From positions 310,001 through 374,000 of the forward strand of contig NZ_FUKN01000001.1 in assembly GCF_900163785.1 (NCBI RefSeq): a stretch of DNA of 64,000 nt, read 5' to 3'. The stretch comes from Psychrobacter sp. JB385 (GTDB lineage Bacteria > Pseudomonadota > Gammaproteobacteria > Pseudomonadales > Moraxellaceae). The notes under the pieces were generated by a model, which saw only the letters and a program-made list of their open reading frames with translations, did not search any database and was not told the DNA's origin. This document shows, one piece after another, positions 45,622-54,636 of this stretch. A program made the position numbers and the translations under genes. Numbering within the stretch: the first letter of the stretch is position 1; each line of letters begins with the position of its first letter.

Positions 45622-46380
45622 TTACACCGTATCGACAATCACAGGACGCCCTTGATAATTGAGCACGGTCACATCAACGTTGTAGAGCGCCTTCATGGTT
45701 TTTTTGGTCAGAACATCGACGGGCTTGCCAACCGCCATCACTTCACCGGATTTCATCGTCACGACCGTGTCTGCAAACTGCGCCGCTTGATTGATATCAT
45801 GAAGCACAATCACGACCGTTTTTTGTTGGCTATGACTGACTTCTCGTAGCTCACGCATCAAACGGCCAGCATGATACATGTCCAAGTTATTGAGCGGTTC
45901 ATCAAGCAATAAGTAAGGCGTATCTTGGCAGACAATCATCGCAATCAGTACCCGTTGGCGCTGACCACCTGACAAGGTAGATAAAAAACGATCAGCCAAA
46001 GCGCTCAGCTCAAAGCGCTCGATGATTTCTTGTACCTTTTGCTGGTCGTTAGCAGTCGGTTGCCCTTGGTGATAAGGATAGCGCCCGAACATCAATAGCT
46101 CATGCACACGCAATCGCCCTTGTACCTGATTTTCTTGTCCAAGCATCGCCACCGTTTTAGACAGTGTTCTTGCGTGGCAAGTGGCAATGTCGTGTTCGCC
46201 AAAGCAGACTTGTCCTGACTGTAGAGGTTGCAAGCGTGACATAACAGAAAATAAAGTAGATTTACCCGCGCCATTGGGGCCAATCAATGCGATGACTTGT
46301 GCGCTTGGCAGAGACAATGTCACATCATTTAAGATTTGCTGTTTGCCAATATGGTACGAGATATTATCTATTTTAATCAT
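45622..46380 (-). CDS. Siderophore ABC transporter ATP-binding protein (FatE/YclP-like)
   Basis: A 252-residue ATPase of the iron-siderophore class: Walker A GPNGAGKST, Q-loop region AMLGQENQVQGRLRV, signature LSGGQRQR, Walker B LLLDEPLNNLD and H-loop VLHDINQA. It is the last of four co-directional genes (binding protein, two permeases, ATPase). The YPYHQGQP element fits FatE/VctC-like ATPases that serve catecholate siderophores. It probably energises import of a ferric siderophore from the periplasm. Confidence 0.9.
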   Translation of the reverse strand: MIKIDNISYHIGKQQILNDVTLSLPSAQVIALIGPNGAGKSTLFSVMSRLQPLQSGQVCFGEHDIATCHARTLSKTVAMLGQENQVQGRLRVHELLMFGRYPYHQGQPTANDQQKVQEIIERFELSALADRFLSTLSGGQRQRVLIAMIVCQDTPYLLLDEPLNNLDMYHAGRLMRELREVSHSQQKTVVIVLHDINQAAQFADTVVTMKSGEVMAVGKPVDVLTKKTMKALYNVDVTVLNYQGRPVIVDTV

Positions 46381-46506
46381 AGGGAGTCTTGTTTTAGCGA
46401 ATAGTAAAATTTTACGTTGATAAAGGGTTTGCCAGTACTAATGACATGGTTTTTTGGCGATTGGTATTGGCGACTGTGATGGTGGCTATTTTTAATGAAG
46501 CTGCTT

Positions 46507-47556
46507 TTAACGATGTTTGGTCATAAAAATTAATAGCAAAAACACCAGACCGCCTGCGAGCTCAATGACAACCGACAGTACGCCTGCCATACCCAGTATT
46601 TGCTCAAATATGGTTTGACCAAGCACCAAACAAATCATCGCAACTAAGCTCACCAATATTAAGCGCTCACTATGATACATATTACGAGCAATACGGTTGG
46701 TAAGCGCACAAACCAACAAACCAAAAAAGGTCACTGGTCCGACGAGAGCAGTAGCCGTAGCGACCAATACTGCAATGACGGTAAGTAGCCCAAATGCCAG
46801 ACGCTGATAGTTAATACCAAGATTGGTGGCTTGTGCTTTGCCTAGCATCAGTACATCGCACTGATAGCGCCAACGCCAAACAAATACGCCCGTGATGACG
46901 CAGATAACCACGCTGATACCAAGCAGCTGTGGATTGACGGTATTAAATTGCGCGTAGCTGGCTGACTGCACGACGACGAAATCATCAGGATTAATCAGCC
47001 GTGCTATCAAGGCTGACAAACTACGAAACAATACACCAAAGATAACGCCTACCAATATCAGTCGCGTCAAATCTTGGCTGGTTTTTGAAAATAACAACTG
47101 GAACAACAACATGGATGCGCCAAACATGAGGAAAATCTCAAGCATGAATTTGGCAATAGGATCAATATTGGTAAAGCTGATGGCGCCCAAGAAAAAAACC
47201 AACACGCTTTGCAGCAACACATATAGAGAGTCAAAACCCAATAGAGAAGGCGTCAAAATAGGATTGTGTGTCAAAGTTTGAAATAGAAGAGTTGATACAC
47301 CAATCGCGTATCCCACCACCATCAATGCCAGCAGTTTTTTACCGCGCAGGGGTAGGGCAAAATCCCAGTAGCCATTGACGTTAAGGGTCGAAAATAACGT
47401 TATCGCAATCACTAATAGGATAGAGGCGACGGACTTTGGATGATCGACTATTAACGCCCAAAACCGCGCAAGGTATTTTTGCCAAGTGTGAAAAGCGCCA
47501 TGATGCTGGTCTGTGTCGCTTTTTTGTGGAGCACTAGGCGTAGACGATGAAAACAT
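46507..47556 (-). CDS. Siderophore ABC transporter permease (FatC/YclO-like)
   Basis: A 349-residue FecCD-type permease with about nine membrane helices. Characteristic stretches are RGKKLLALMVVGYAIGVSTL, NPILTPSLLGFDSLY and VTFFGLLVCALTNRIAR. The N-terminal ~35 residues are polar and cytoplasmic. It forms a heterodimeric channel with the product of the preceding permease gene. The 126-bp gap to the ATPase gene holds no recognised feature. Confidence 0.88.
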   Translation of the reverse strand: MFSSSTPSAPQKSDTDQHHGAFHTWQKYLARFWALIVDHPKSVASILLVIAITLFSTLNVNGYWDFALPLRGKKLLALMVVGYAIGVSTLLFQTLTHNPILTPSLLGFDSLYVLLQSVLVFFLGAISFTNIDPIAKFMLEIFLMFGASMLLFQLLFSKTSQDLTRLILVGVIFGVLFRSLSALIARLINPDDFVVVQSASYAQFNTVNPQLLGISVVICVITGVFVWRWRYQCDVLMLGKAQATNLGINYQRLAFGLLTVIAVLVATATALVGPVTFFGLLVCALTNRIARNMYHSERLILVSLVAMICLVLGQTIFEQILGMAGVLSVVIELAGGLVFLLLIFMTKHR

Positions 47557-47737
47557 GGATAAATCCTATAATGTCACGCTTATCTCATCAGACAACAGGA
47601 CAATGACAGTCATAAAATAAGTAAGAAGACCTCAAATAAGGTTTGGATATAAGAGTAGTGGCTATGCAGTATCGAACGAGTCAGGTATCACAATCTCTGA
47701 TAAACGATTCATTTGCTGAGTGCTGCAAAAAACATAG

Positions 47738-48838
47738 CTATTGCTTAGCAGGGGCACGCAGTAGCAACCATAAGAACAGCACTGTACCGACCACACCAAA
47801 AACCGTGGCGACAGGTACTTCAAATGGGTAACGAATCGAGCGTCCAATAATATCGCATAATAGAACGGCTGAGGCTCCCAATAAGGCAACTGTGGGCAAA
47901 CTGCGACGTAACTTATCGCCCATCAATCGGCTCACAATGTTGGGTACGACCAATCCAATAAAAGGAATCATGCCAACGGTCACCACGACCACTGCACTCA
48001 TCATGGCCACCATACCGACGCCAAGCCAAGTGACTTGACGTTTGCTAATGCCTAGGTTCAACGCGATGTTGTCACCCAATCCGACGATGGTTAGTTTATC
48101 AGCGATAATATAAGCAAGAACGCACAATCCACCAGTCAGCCATAGCAACTCATAACGACCTGCCAAAACACCTGAAAAATCCCCAAACTGCCAAACGCTG
48201 AGCATCTGTAATGTCTCGGTTTGGTAGGCAATGAAGGTTGTCACAGCCTCAATGATACCGCCAAAAACAATGCCAATAAGTGGAATCATCAAAAAATCAG
48301 TGGGCGGGATGCGGTGAATGAGCGCCATAAAAACCATCATGCCAATGACTGCTGAAAAAGTAGCCACGCCCATTTTTATGACGAGGGCGCTTGCTGGGAA
48401 TAATAGACTGACTATTAATAACCCAAGGGCTGCACTTTGGGTGGCACCGACCATAGAAGGCTCAACGAAGCGATTTTTTAGTACCACTTGGATGATCATC
48501 CCAGACACTGCCATTGCAATCCCAGTCAAGATGATAGCAACGGTACGCGGTATACGGCTCACAAGCAGCAGCGAGCTATCAGAATTGGCGCTCTGATCGA
48601 CTAAGCTGTGAAAAATACCTGACCACGAAAAGTCTGCCACACCGATAGATAAGCTCAATAACACCAAAAGCCCCATAAGAATGAGGCTACCCATGTTGAT
48701 TAACCAAGGGGGAAGGGCGGCACGTCGAGGTTCAATACTTGAGTGTTTGTCAGCTGTCCTCTGCCAGCTGGATGAATCTGCTGACAATGAGGAGCTGGGT
48801 TTCACGCTGGTATGAGCACGATGTGAAAATAACGACAT
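47738..48838 (-). CDS. Siderophore ABC transporter permease (FatD/YclN-like)
   Basis: A 366-residue FecCD-type permease with an N-terminal polar extension of ~50 residues and about nine membrane helices. Landmarks are RIPRTVAIILTGIAMAVSG, FVEPSMVGATQSAALG and FIGLVVPNIVSRLMGDKLRR, the last being the cytoplasmic coupling loop. The 181-bp gap to the next permease gene has no recognised gene. Confidence 0.88.
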   Translation of the reverse strand: MSLFSHRAHTSVKPSSSLSADSSSWQRTADKHSSIEPRRAALPPWLINMGSLILMGLLVLLSLSIGVADFSWSGIFHSLVDQSANSDSSLLLVSRIPRTVAIILTGIAMAVSGMIIQVVLKNRFVEPSMVGATQSAALGLLIVSLLFPASALVIKMGVATFSAVIGMMVFMALIHRIPPTDFLMIPLIGIVFGGIIEAVTTFIAYQTETLQMLSVWQFGDFSGVLAGRYELLWLTGGLCVLAYIIADKLTIVGLGDNIALNLGISKRQVTWLGVGMVAMMSAVVVVTVGMIPFIGLVVPNIVSRLMGDKLRRSLPTVALLGASAVLLCDIIGRSIRYPFEVPVATVFGVVGTVLFLWLLLRAPAKQ

Positions 48839-48909
48839 AGTGGCAACTGGCTTAGAAAATGAAAGGTTTTAACAAAAAAGTAGAGCCGCTGCTCAAACGA
48901 TAATAGAGC

Positions 48910-49962
48910 TTACTTAGCCGCTGCAAACGCGTTTTTAATCGTGGTCAAATCTTTTATCCACTGGTAGTAACCACCAAAAGCAAGATAAGAGTCTGGGCTT
49001 AGATAGACCACTTGGTTTTTACGCCAAGCGTTGGTTTGGGCAACCAATGGATTGTCCAATACGGCTTTGGCGCCAGCGCCATCCTCACCAATAGCAGCGC
49101 TACGATCGAGGACAAACAACCAATCTGGATTGGCTTTTTGTAAATACTCAAACGAGACAGGCTGACCGTGAGGGGCATCAGCGATTTGATTGTCTGTCAT
49201 AGGTACACCAAGGACAGAGTGAATAAAGCCATAGCGTGACTTATCACCAAAAGCAGACATTTTATTGCCATTGACCATGATCACCAAGCCCTTGCCTTTA
49301 TCTTGGGTTACGGTTTTGGTCTCTTCGATCAAAGTATCGATATCTCCTTGCAGTTTTGCCGCTTCGTCGCTCTTACCGAATAGAGCGCCCAAATCATGCA
49401 AGCGCTGCTTACTTGAGTCATAGATATTTGCTGTATCAATCGTCATGTCTAGCGTTGGCGCAATACTCGATAACTCTTCATATTTTTCTGCCATACGTGA
49501 GCCAACTAAGATGGCTTGTGGCTTCATCGCATTTAACGCCTCAAGATCTGGCTCAAATACAGTACCGACCGTTTTTGGTTCAGGCTGAGTTTTTGCATGT
49601 AAGTTATCCAATCTCAAGTTGCCTGGCATACCATCAACGGCCACATCAAGCGCGGCCAAATCTTGTAGCAAACTCATGTCGTAAACGACAAACGGAGAAG
49701 GGTTTATCGCCAAATCAACTTTTCCTTTGACGGTGTCTACTGAGATAGTTTGAGCAGAAACAGCGTCATTATTGGCGATATTCGAGGCGGCATCAGCAGT
49801 CGGGTTTTCAGTGTTGGCCTCTGCGGGTTCAGAATCATTAGATTCAGGTGAACTACAGCCTGTCACACTAAGTGTAGCTATGAATGCTGTGATAACCACA
49901 GTCAGTAATGGGCGTTTGAGTAAAGGGTATGATGAGCGATTAGACAATGAGGTAAAAGACAT
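48910..49962 (-). CDS. Siderophore-binding lipoprotein (FatB/YclQ-like)
   Basis: A ~350-residue solute-binding lipoprotein: signal with lipobox (LSVTGCSS), an acidic N-terminal linker (ESNDSEPAEANTEN) and a FatB/CeuE-like domain. Recognisable elements are VVYDMSLLQDLAALDV, VFEPDLEALNAMKPQAILVG and the C-terminal GGYYQWIKDL. Ligands are likely ferric catecholates, known for CeuE/FatB. ATG 49962 is preferred to the earlier open frame at 50016, since it gives a normal signal peptide. First gene of the Fur-controlled importer. Confidence 0.88.
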   Translation of the reverse strand: MSFTSLSNRSSYPLLKRPLLTVVITAFIATLSVTGCSSPESNDSEPAEANTENPTADAASNIANNDAVSAQTISVDTVKGKVDLAINPSPFVVYDMSLLQDLAALDVAVDGMPGNLRLDNLHAKTQPEPKTVGTVFEPDLEALNAMKPQAILVGSRMAEKYEELSSIAPTLDMTIDTANIYDSSKQRLHDLGALFGKSDEAAKLQGDIDTLIEETKTVTQDKGKGLVIMVNGNKMSAFGDKSRYGFIHSVLGVPMTDNQIADAPHGQPVSFEYLQKANPDWLFVLDRSAAIGEDGAGAKAVLDNPLVAQTNAWRKNQVVYLSPDSYLAFGGYYQWIKDLTTIKNAFAAAK

Positions 49963-50131
49963 AGGTAACTCGGTATATCGGATAGGGAGGCAACATAGAA
50001 ATAACGTATTTGCCAATGAAAAATAAAAGAATCTGCTTGTTATAAGATCAAGATAAAAGGGATTAAGAAGCAGAATCTTAGCGGCTGCTGGCTTTATTAT
50101 GGATGTTGCTAGGGGCAGCCAATCAGTGGCT

Positions 50132-50175
50132 ATGATAGATTAATTGAGAGTCATTATCAATAATAATGATAATGA
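50132..50175 (-). promoter_or_regulatory. Promoter with Fur box for the siderophore importer
   Basis: TCATTATCA at 50151-50159 and TGATAATGA at 50167-50175 form a perfect 9-7-9 palindrome close to the Fur consensus. On the minus strand TTGATA (50155-50160) and TATCAT (50132-50137), 17 bp apart, make a sigma70 promoter with its -35 inside the Fur site. Confidence 0.8.
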
Positions 50176-50329
50176 TTTTTATTAGCACTACGGATGTATC
50201 CTTTTTATGTTATTGTTAAATAGAAAGTTTTGATGAAGCATCGGGTTGTAAAATCTTACTGTTCTCTTGATACATCGAGTCCATATTGAGTCTTAACAAC
50301 GGTTTTAAGTAAATTATGATAATTTATTA

Positions 50330-50358
50330 TTGATAATAATTATCGTTTGCATTATTAT
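50330..50358 (+). promoter_or_regulatory. Promoter with Fur box for tonB-exbB-exbD
   Basis: GATAAT-A-ATTATC at 50332-50344 is a 6-1-6 Fur core. TTGATA (50330-50335) and TATTAT (50353-50358) are 17 bp apart, so Fur would cover the -35 box. A second ATTATTATC follows downstream. Confidence 0.75.
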
Positions 50359-50397
50359 CTACACCATTATATTTTGGTTAATTAATATTAGGGTGTT

Positions 50398-51372
50398 ATG
50401 AGTTCAACGGATTTAGCAGCGCCATCACGTAAACTGTTATTCGCAGCTATCATTATAGTTGTGGCGTTGCATGTGTTGACGGTAATCGCATTAGCGGCTA
50501 TCAAAACGCCTGAATTAAAAGTTGAAAACAAAAACGAGGCATCACCTATCGAGATAGAGCTCGTATCGCTACCAGCTGAAACGGCGACACCAGTGGCAGA
50601 AGTAAAGACGGTTGCGCCCAAAGAGGAACCGAGACCTCCAGTTGTAGAGCAACCGCAGCCAAAATCCAAGCCCGTTGTGCAACCTAAGCCAAAAACCCCA
50701 GCAAAGCCGGTAGTGACGGAAACGAAGGTTCAGCCTAAAGTAACACCTAAAGAACCAGTAAAAAAACAAGAAACTAAAGAAAAGCCAAAAGAACCATTGA
50801 TAGATCCCAAGATAGCTGAAGCCGCTGCGAATGAGCAACGTAAACTCATCGCGGCACAAGCAGAAAGGGCCGCTCAACAAGCGCAGGCGCAAGCTGCTCG
50901 CGAAGCCCAAGCAAATCGTGACGCGCAAGCGCAAGCTGCCCGTGAGGCTCAAGCCCAAGCTGCGAGAGATGCGCAGGCTGCTAGAGCTGCGGCAGAGGCA
51001 AAAGCTGCAAAAGAAGCAGCCGCGCGTGCACAGGCCGAAGCCGCGGCTAAAGCTGCCGCTGCGGCCAGTAACACACCAGTGAACTTTACTGCGACCAATG
51101 CCGATTGGGCGTCTGCACCAAACTTCAGCTTCCCTGATCGTGCTGCCCGTAGAGCCAGTTCAGGTGATGTGTTAGAAGTGGTCTTAGTATTAAGAGTGAA
51201 TAAGCAGGGCGGTATTGATAGTGTTAGTTTGGCTAAGTCATCAGGTAATACGCTGCTAGACAAAGAAGCCCAGCGCCAAGTACGTTCTGGTAAATTTAAA
51301 CCATTTACTAATAAGAGTGGTGCACCAGTTGTGGGTAATGTCACGCTACCGATTGCTTATAAAGTACCGTAA
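50398..51372 (+). CDS. tonB: TonB energy transducer with long Ala/Gln-rich helix
   Basis: A 324-residue TonB-family protein: one N-terminal membrane anchor (LFAAIIIVVALHVLTVIALA), a Pro/Lys-rich segment (~75-135), an Ala/Gln/Arg-rich helical stretch (~140-225) and the TonB C-terminal domain (RRASSGDVLEVVLVLRVNKQ, SVSLAKSSGNTLLDKEAQRQ). It should transmit energy from ExbB-ExbD to outer-membrane siderophore receptors. The long alanine-rich helix resembles the TolA middle domain more than ordinary TonB. First gene of a Fur-controlled unit with exbB and exbD. No receptor gene is in the window. Confidence 0.9.
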   Translation: MSSTDLAAPSRKLLFAAIIIVVALHVLTVIALAAIKTPELKVENKNEASPIEIELVSLPAETATPVAEVKTVAPKEEPRPPVVEQPQPKSKPVVQPKPKTPAKPVVTETKVQPKVTPKEPVKKQETKEKPKEPLIDPKIAEAAANEQRKLIAAQAERAAQQAQAQAAREAQANRDAQAQAAREAQAQAARDAQAARAAAEAKAAKEAAARAQAEAAAKAAAAASNTPVNFTATNADWASAPNFSFPDRAARRASSGDVLEVVLVLRVNKQGGIDSVSLAKSSGNTLLDKEAQRQVRSGKFKPFTNKSGAPVVGNVTLPIAYKVP

Positions 51373-51482
51373 ATACAAAACCATACTCACAGCCACTATA
51401 GGTGTGGGTAAAATATATGCAGTAAGCCAAGCGCAAAAATACTCAAGTAATAGCAATGAAATAACAAATCAAGGAGTCTGAC

Positions 51483-52172
51483 ATGGACTTTATGCAATAC
51501 TGGCAATATAGCGACATGGTGACAAAAAGCCTGTTCTTTGTGCTCTTAGTCCTGTCCATCGTTTCGTGGGTCACCGGTATCATTCGTGTGCTACAAAGTC
51601 GTAAATTGGCGACGAGTGTGGCAGATGATTTGAGTCAGCAAATCCAGCCAACACAAGCAAACCTAGCAGATTCAGATGCGGCGACACGTCGTTTGGTTAC
51701 TGAACAGACCTTGCTCAAGCATATTGGTCGTTATCGTTTTGCTAGCGAGCGTGGGTTGCCTATTCTTGGAACCACCGCGGCTATTGCGCCATTTATCGGC
51801 TTATTCGGTACCGTATGGGGTATTTTCCACGCATTGCATAATATTGGTATGAGCGGACAGGCAGGATTGGGTCAAGTGGCAGCACCAGTTGGTGAAGCAC
51901 TTATTATGACGGGGCTTGGTATCGCAGTTGCCATTCCAGCAGTGGTGTTCTATAACCTTGCTGTACGTATCAACCGCCGTGTGATGTACCATGCCAATGA
52001 TAGAGCACATGATCTATTGGCAAGCTCTGCTCGAATGGTAGACAACGCACAGACCTCGATTGATACCAAACCTGCTGTAAGTCAAACGCCAAGCACAAGA
52101 GAGTCTCAGGCAAGCGCTGAAAATATCCAGCAGACCAGTCATTATCGCAGCTCAGCATCATCACAGCCTTAA
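51483..52172 (+). CDS. exbB: ExbB proton channel subunit
   Basis: A 229-residue MotA/TolQ/ExbB family protein with three membrane helices (about 15-35, 97-120 and 140-165). Typical motifs are RGLPILGTTAAIAPFIGLFG followed by TVWGIFHAL, and EALIMTGLGIAVAIPAVVFY. With ExbD it uses the proton gradient to energise TonB. The C-terminal ~55 residues are a polar Ser/Thr/Gln-rich tail. AAGGAG precedes the ATG. Confidence 0.92.
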   Translation: MDFMQYWQYSDMVTKSLFFVLLVLSIVSWVTGIIRVLQSRKLATSVADDLSQQIQPTQANLADSDAATRRLVTEQTLLKHIGRYRFASERGLPILGTTAAIAPFIGLFGTVWGIFHALHNIGMSGQAGLGQVAAPVGEALIMTGLGIAVAIPAVVFYNLAVRINRRVMYHANDRAHDLLASSARMVDNAQTSIDTKPAVSQTPSTRESQASAENIQQTSHYRSSASSQP

Positions 52173-52268
52173 TAATGAGTAACCAGTAGGGCTGTTAGTT
52201 AAGAAAAAACAAATCCAGCGCACAAGGGCTGGCTGTATTGAGAATAACCAAACGTATTGAGAATAATT

Positions 52269-52670
52269 ATGGCATTTCAATTGGGTGATGATGACGTTCA
52301 AAGTATGAATGAGATGAACCTCATTCCACTTATCGATATCATGCTGGTATTGATGATTATCTTTTTGTTGACGGCTACTGTGCTAAATCCGACAGTACCA
52401 TTAGACTTGCCAAAAACCAGTGCGATGGTGAATGATACGCCACCAGAAGCCATTCAAATTAGCATCGATAAAGACGCAGGGATATTCTGGGATAGTGATC
52501 CGATCAGTATGGAAGAGCTTGAGACACGACTGCAACAGCAAAGCGCGGCAGGCAAAGACCCTTCTGTACAGTTACGGGCTGACAAAGAAAGTAAATATGA
52601 CACGGTCGCTCAAGTACTGGCTGCAACCAGTCAGGCTGGACTCACGAAGGTTGCCTTTGTTAACGAATAG
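52269..52670 (+). CDS. exbD: ExbD proton channel subunit
   Basis: A ~133-residue ExbD/TolR protein: a short cytoplasmic N-terminus (MAFQLGDDDVQSMNEMNLIP), one membrane helix carrying the proton-conducting aspartate in PLIDIMLVLMIIFLL, and a periplasmic domain ending RADKESKYDTVAQVLAATSQ and GLTKVAFVNE. The longer frame from 52257 is less likely. Gap to exbB is 96 bp. Confidence 0.92.
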   Translation: MAFQLGDDDVQSMNEMNLIPLIDIMLVLMIIFLLTATVLNPTVPLDLPKTSAMVNDTPPEAIQISIDKDAGIFWDSDPISMEELETRLQQQSAAGKDPSVQLRADKESKYDTVAQVLAATSQAGLTKVAFVNE

Positions 52671-52915
52671 AGTTTACTAAGCGTATGGGTGGCAAGGCAT
52701 CGTATCTAACGGGACAGATGCTGTCCTAGATTTTATAGGATTAAAGCTTTTATACCAATAAGCCGACCAGCATTACCAGTAAGCTTATCAATAGAAAAAC
52801 TACTAGAATAACAAGAAGAAAAATTAGAATAATAACTCTCTCCTTCCACCTCGCTTGGGTAACCTTGTGAGGTTTCCTTTATTGTAGCGCACGGCAATGG
52901 GTTCGTCGCTTTACA

Positions 52916-53455
52916 CTACCAGCCATAGCCAAATGGGCGATAGCCATAACCAAAATGACCGGGCCCATAACCGAAGGGATAAGGTGAGCGCAGATAGTCA
53001 AGGTCGCGCTGACGAATATAATAGTAACGCCCTTGAGAATACGCCTCTTCTAGCTTTTCGATACCTTCAAGAGGACAAACAGGTTGCCAGTCGTAGCCTT
53101 CGCGCCCGAGCTTATAAGCATTCAGCTCGGTACAGTAACTTTTTAGACCCTGCTGACGTCCTTGTTCCCACTGTATACGATTGGGCGCTGCACCGCCGAC
53201 GCTTGCACAGCTATTGGCATAATGTCCAAAATAAGCACCTGAGCGCCCTCGCAAGCCATCTGCATAACCAACTTCTTGCCAGTTACTGTCTTGGCATTGC
53301 TGCGGTGTCAAGCTTTGGGTCGTCGCACAACCTGATAAAGTCAATACAGCAGTGCCCATAAAAGATAGGGTAATGCCAGAGGTAACGGTGAGTTTATTGA
53401 GCAATTTGCTTGCAAAACCAGCAGTCGATGAGTTTTGTTTAATAATATAATTCAT
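52916..53455 (-). CDS. DUF2799 predicted lipoprotein
   Basis: A 179-residue lipoprotein with lipobox LTLSGCAT. After it comes the DUF2799 pattern of C-x-W/D-x-x-G-x-x-DG repeats: CQDSNWQEVGYADGLRGRSG, RIQWEQGRQQGLKSYCTELN, AYKLGREG. A Gly/Tyr/Phe-rich tail (YPFGYGPGHFGYGYRPFGYG) closes the protein, unusual for the family and repeat-like. Function unknown. Converges with exbD; the 245-bp gap holds only a weak hairpin (AACCT-TGTG-AGGTT near 52861). Confidence 0.75.
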   Translation of the reverse strand: MNYIIKQNSSTAGFASKLLNKLTVTSGITLSFMGTAVLTLSGCATTQSLTPQQCQDSNWQEVGYADGLRGRSGAYFGHYANSCASVGGAAPNRIQWEQGRQQGLKSYCTELNAYKLGREGYDWQPVCPLEGIEKLEEAYSQGRYYYIRQRDLDYLRSPYPFGYGPGHFGYGYRPFGYGW

Positions 53456-53777
53456 AATAAACCTGCGCGCGTTTAAAATTATGGTTTATCATAGCACCTT
53501 TTGCTAACAACAACTTTTTATATCTGGTTATCATGTTTGTTTTTGGATGGTCTAAGTGTTTGATATGACAATACAAATATCAGTCAGCATATAGGTGATA
53601 GAGCAGATTTTTCACTGATTACGCAGAGAGGTTGCTTGATTTTTAATGGTTAGCGCTCATTATAAACCTCTACACACCGCTCATTTATCTACCCACCGCT
53701 CTGTGTACATATAGCGGTATCAGCTGAGTAGCTGTATTTTTAGCATTAATTTTATCTAGTAAAAAGGCCAGAGCATC
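53456..53777. other. Divergent intergenic region
   Basis: About 320 bp between the DUF2799 gene and the next plus-strand gene. It contains two copies of CACCGCTC (near 53674 and 53694) but no gene, terminator or convincing promoter that I could identify. Confidence 0.4.
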
Positions 53778-54380
53778 ATGGGAACATTGATTGGCGTTAT
53801 CATTGTACTATTCGTCTTAGGGAGTATGATGGCGCTCAAACCTAACGGTATCGATCAGCGTTTGGATAAGCTGCGTATGACAGCGCGTCGTTTGCAGCTG
53901 AACCCAAAGCTGGTTGCCTGTCCTGATTGGATAAAAGGTCGTGACAATGAATATGGGCGCGGCATGATGGGTCAATACTGCTTAGTATTAGAAAACACGC
54001 AGTTGCCGCACACACGCTATCAAGTGATTGATGGACAATGGCGTCCAGACAGCAGTTTTGTCGATACAACGAAAGACGACATCAAGCTCAATATTCCAAG
54101 TGCGATCCGTTCGACTCAAAGCAGTCCAGATACAGCGGTTAAGAAGACCAATTTTAGCTTGGATAAAGTACCACTAGACTTACCAGTGAGTATCGAGCCT
54201 TTCGTCAAAGGACTATTAACCAAGGCAAATAGCATCATTATTTATTGGGAAGACATTGCTTACGTACGCCCATCGACCAATCCAAAATATCAGCAAAAAG
54301 CGATTGAGTCCGATTTATTGGTACTAAAAACAAACCTCGAAAAATGGGCATTACAGATGCAAAAAACCACGGCAAAGTAG
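53778..54380 (+). CDS. Membrane-anchored hypothetical protein upstream of topA
   Basis: A 200-residue protein with an N-terminal membrane anchor (LIGVIIVLFVLGSMMAL) and a soluble domain with GRGMMGQYCLVLEN and then PLDLPVSIEPFVKGLLTKAN. The rest ends in a charged helix (SDLLVLKTNLEKWALQMQ). I do not recognise a family; the type appears in related Moraxellaceae next to topA, but that is recollection, not a search. No obvious catalytic motif. Probably inner-membrane, facing the cytoplasm by the K/R-rich flank. Confidence 0.65.
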   Translation: MGTLIGVIIVLFVLGSMMALKPNGIDQRLDKLRMTARRLQLNPKLVACPDWIKGRDNEYGRGMMGQYCLVLENTQLPHTRYQVIDGQWRPDSSFVDTTKDDIKLNIPSAIRSTQSSPDTAVKKTNFSLDKVPLDLPVSIEPFVKGLLTKANSIIIYWEDIAYVRPSTNPKYQQKAIESDLLVLKTNLEKWALQMQKTTAK

Positions 54381-54636
54381 TAAATGGTTTTTTAATCTCC
54401 ATTTAAAGACAATAAGCAAGTACATCTTGCAAACGCTGAGTTCATTTATTGTTGACAGCTGAACGTTTAGCAGTGTAACGTCTTTATAACTCTATTTTTA
54501 CTCTATGGTTATTGTTTGTGTTATAACCATTTTCATAAGCAGCTAATTCCTACAACAATTAATGGGCAATTATAAATTGCCACGCTGCTGAATTTATCCT
54601 TACTTTTAATTTACTTATATTATGGTGTCGTCACAT

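Noticed and set aside
52897-53361. 154-codon plus-strand frame opposite the DUF2799 gene
   Set aside because: The minus strand has a lipobox and family pattern; the plus-strand translation shows no recognisable features.
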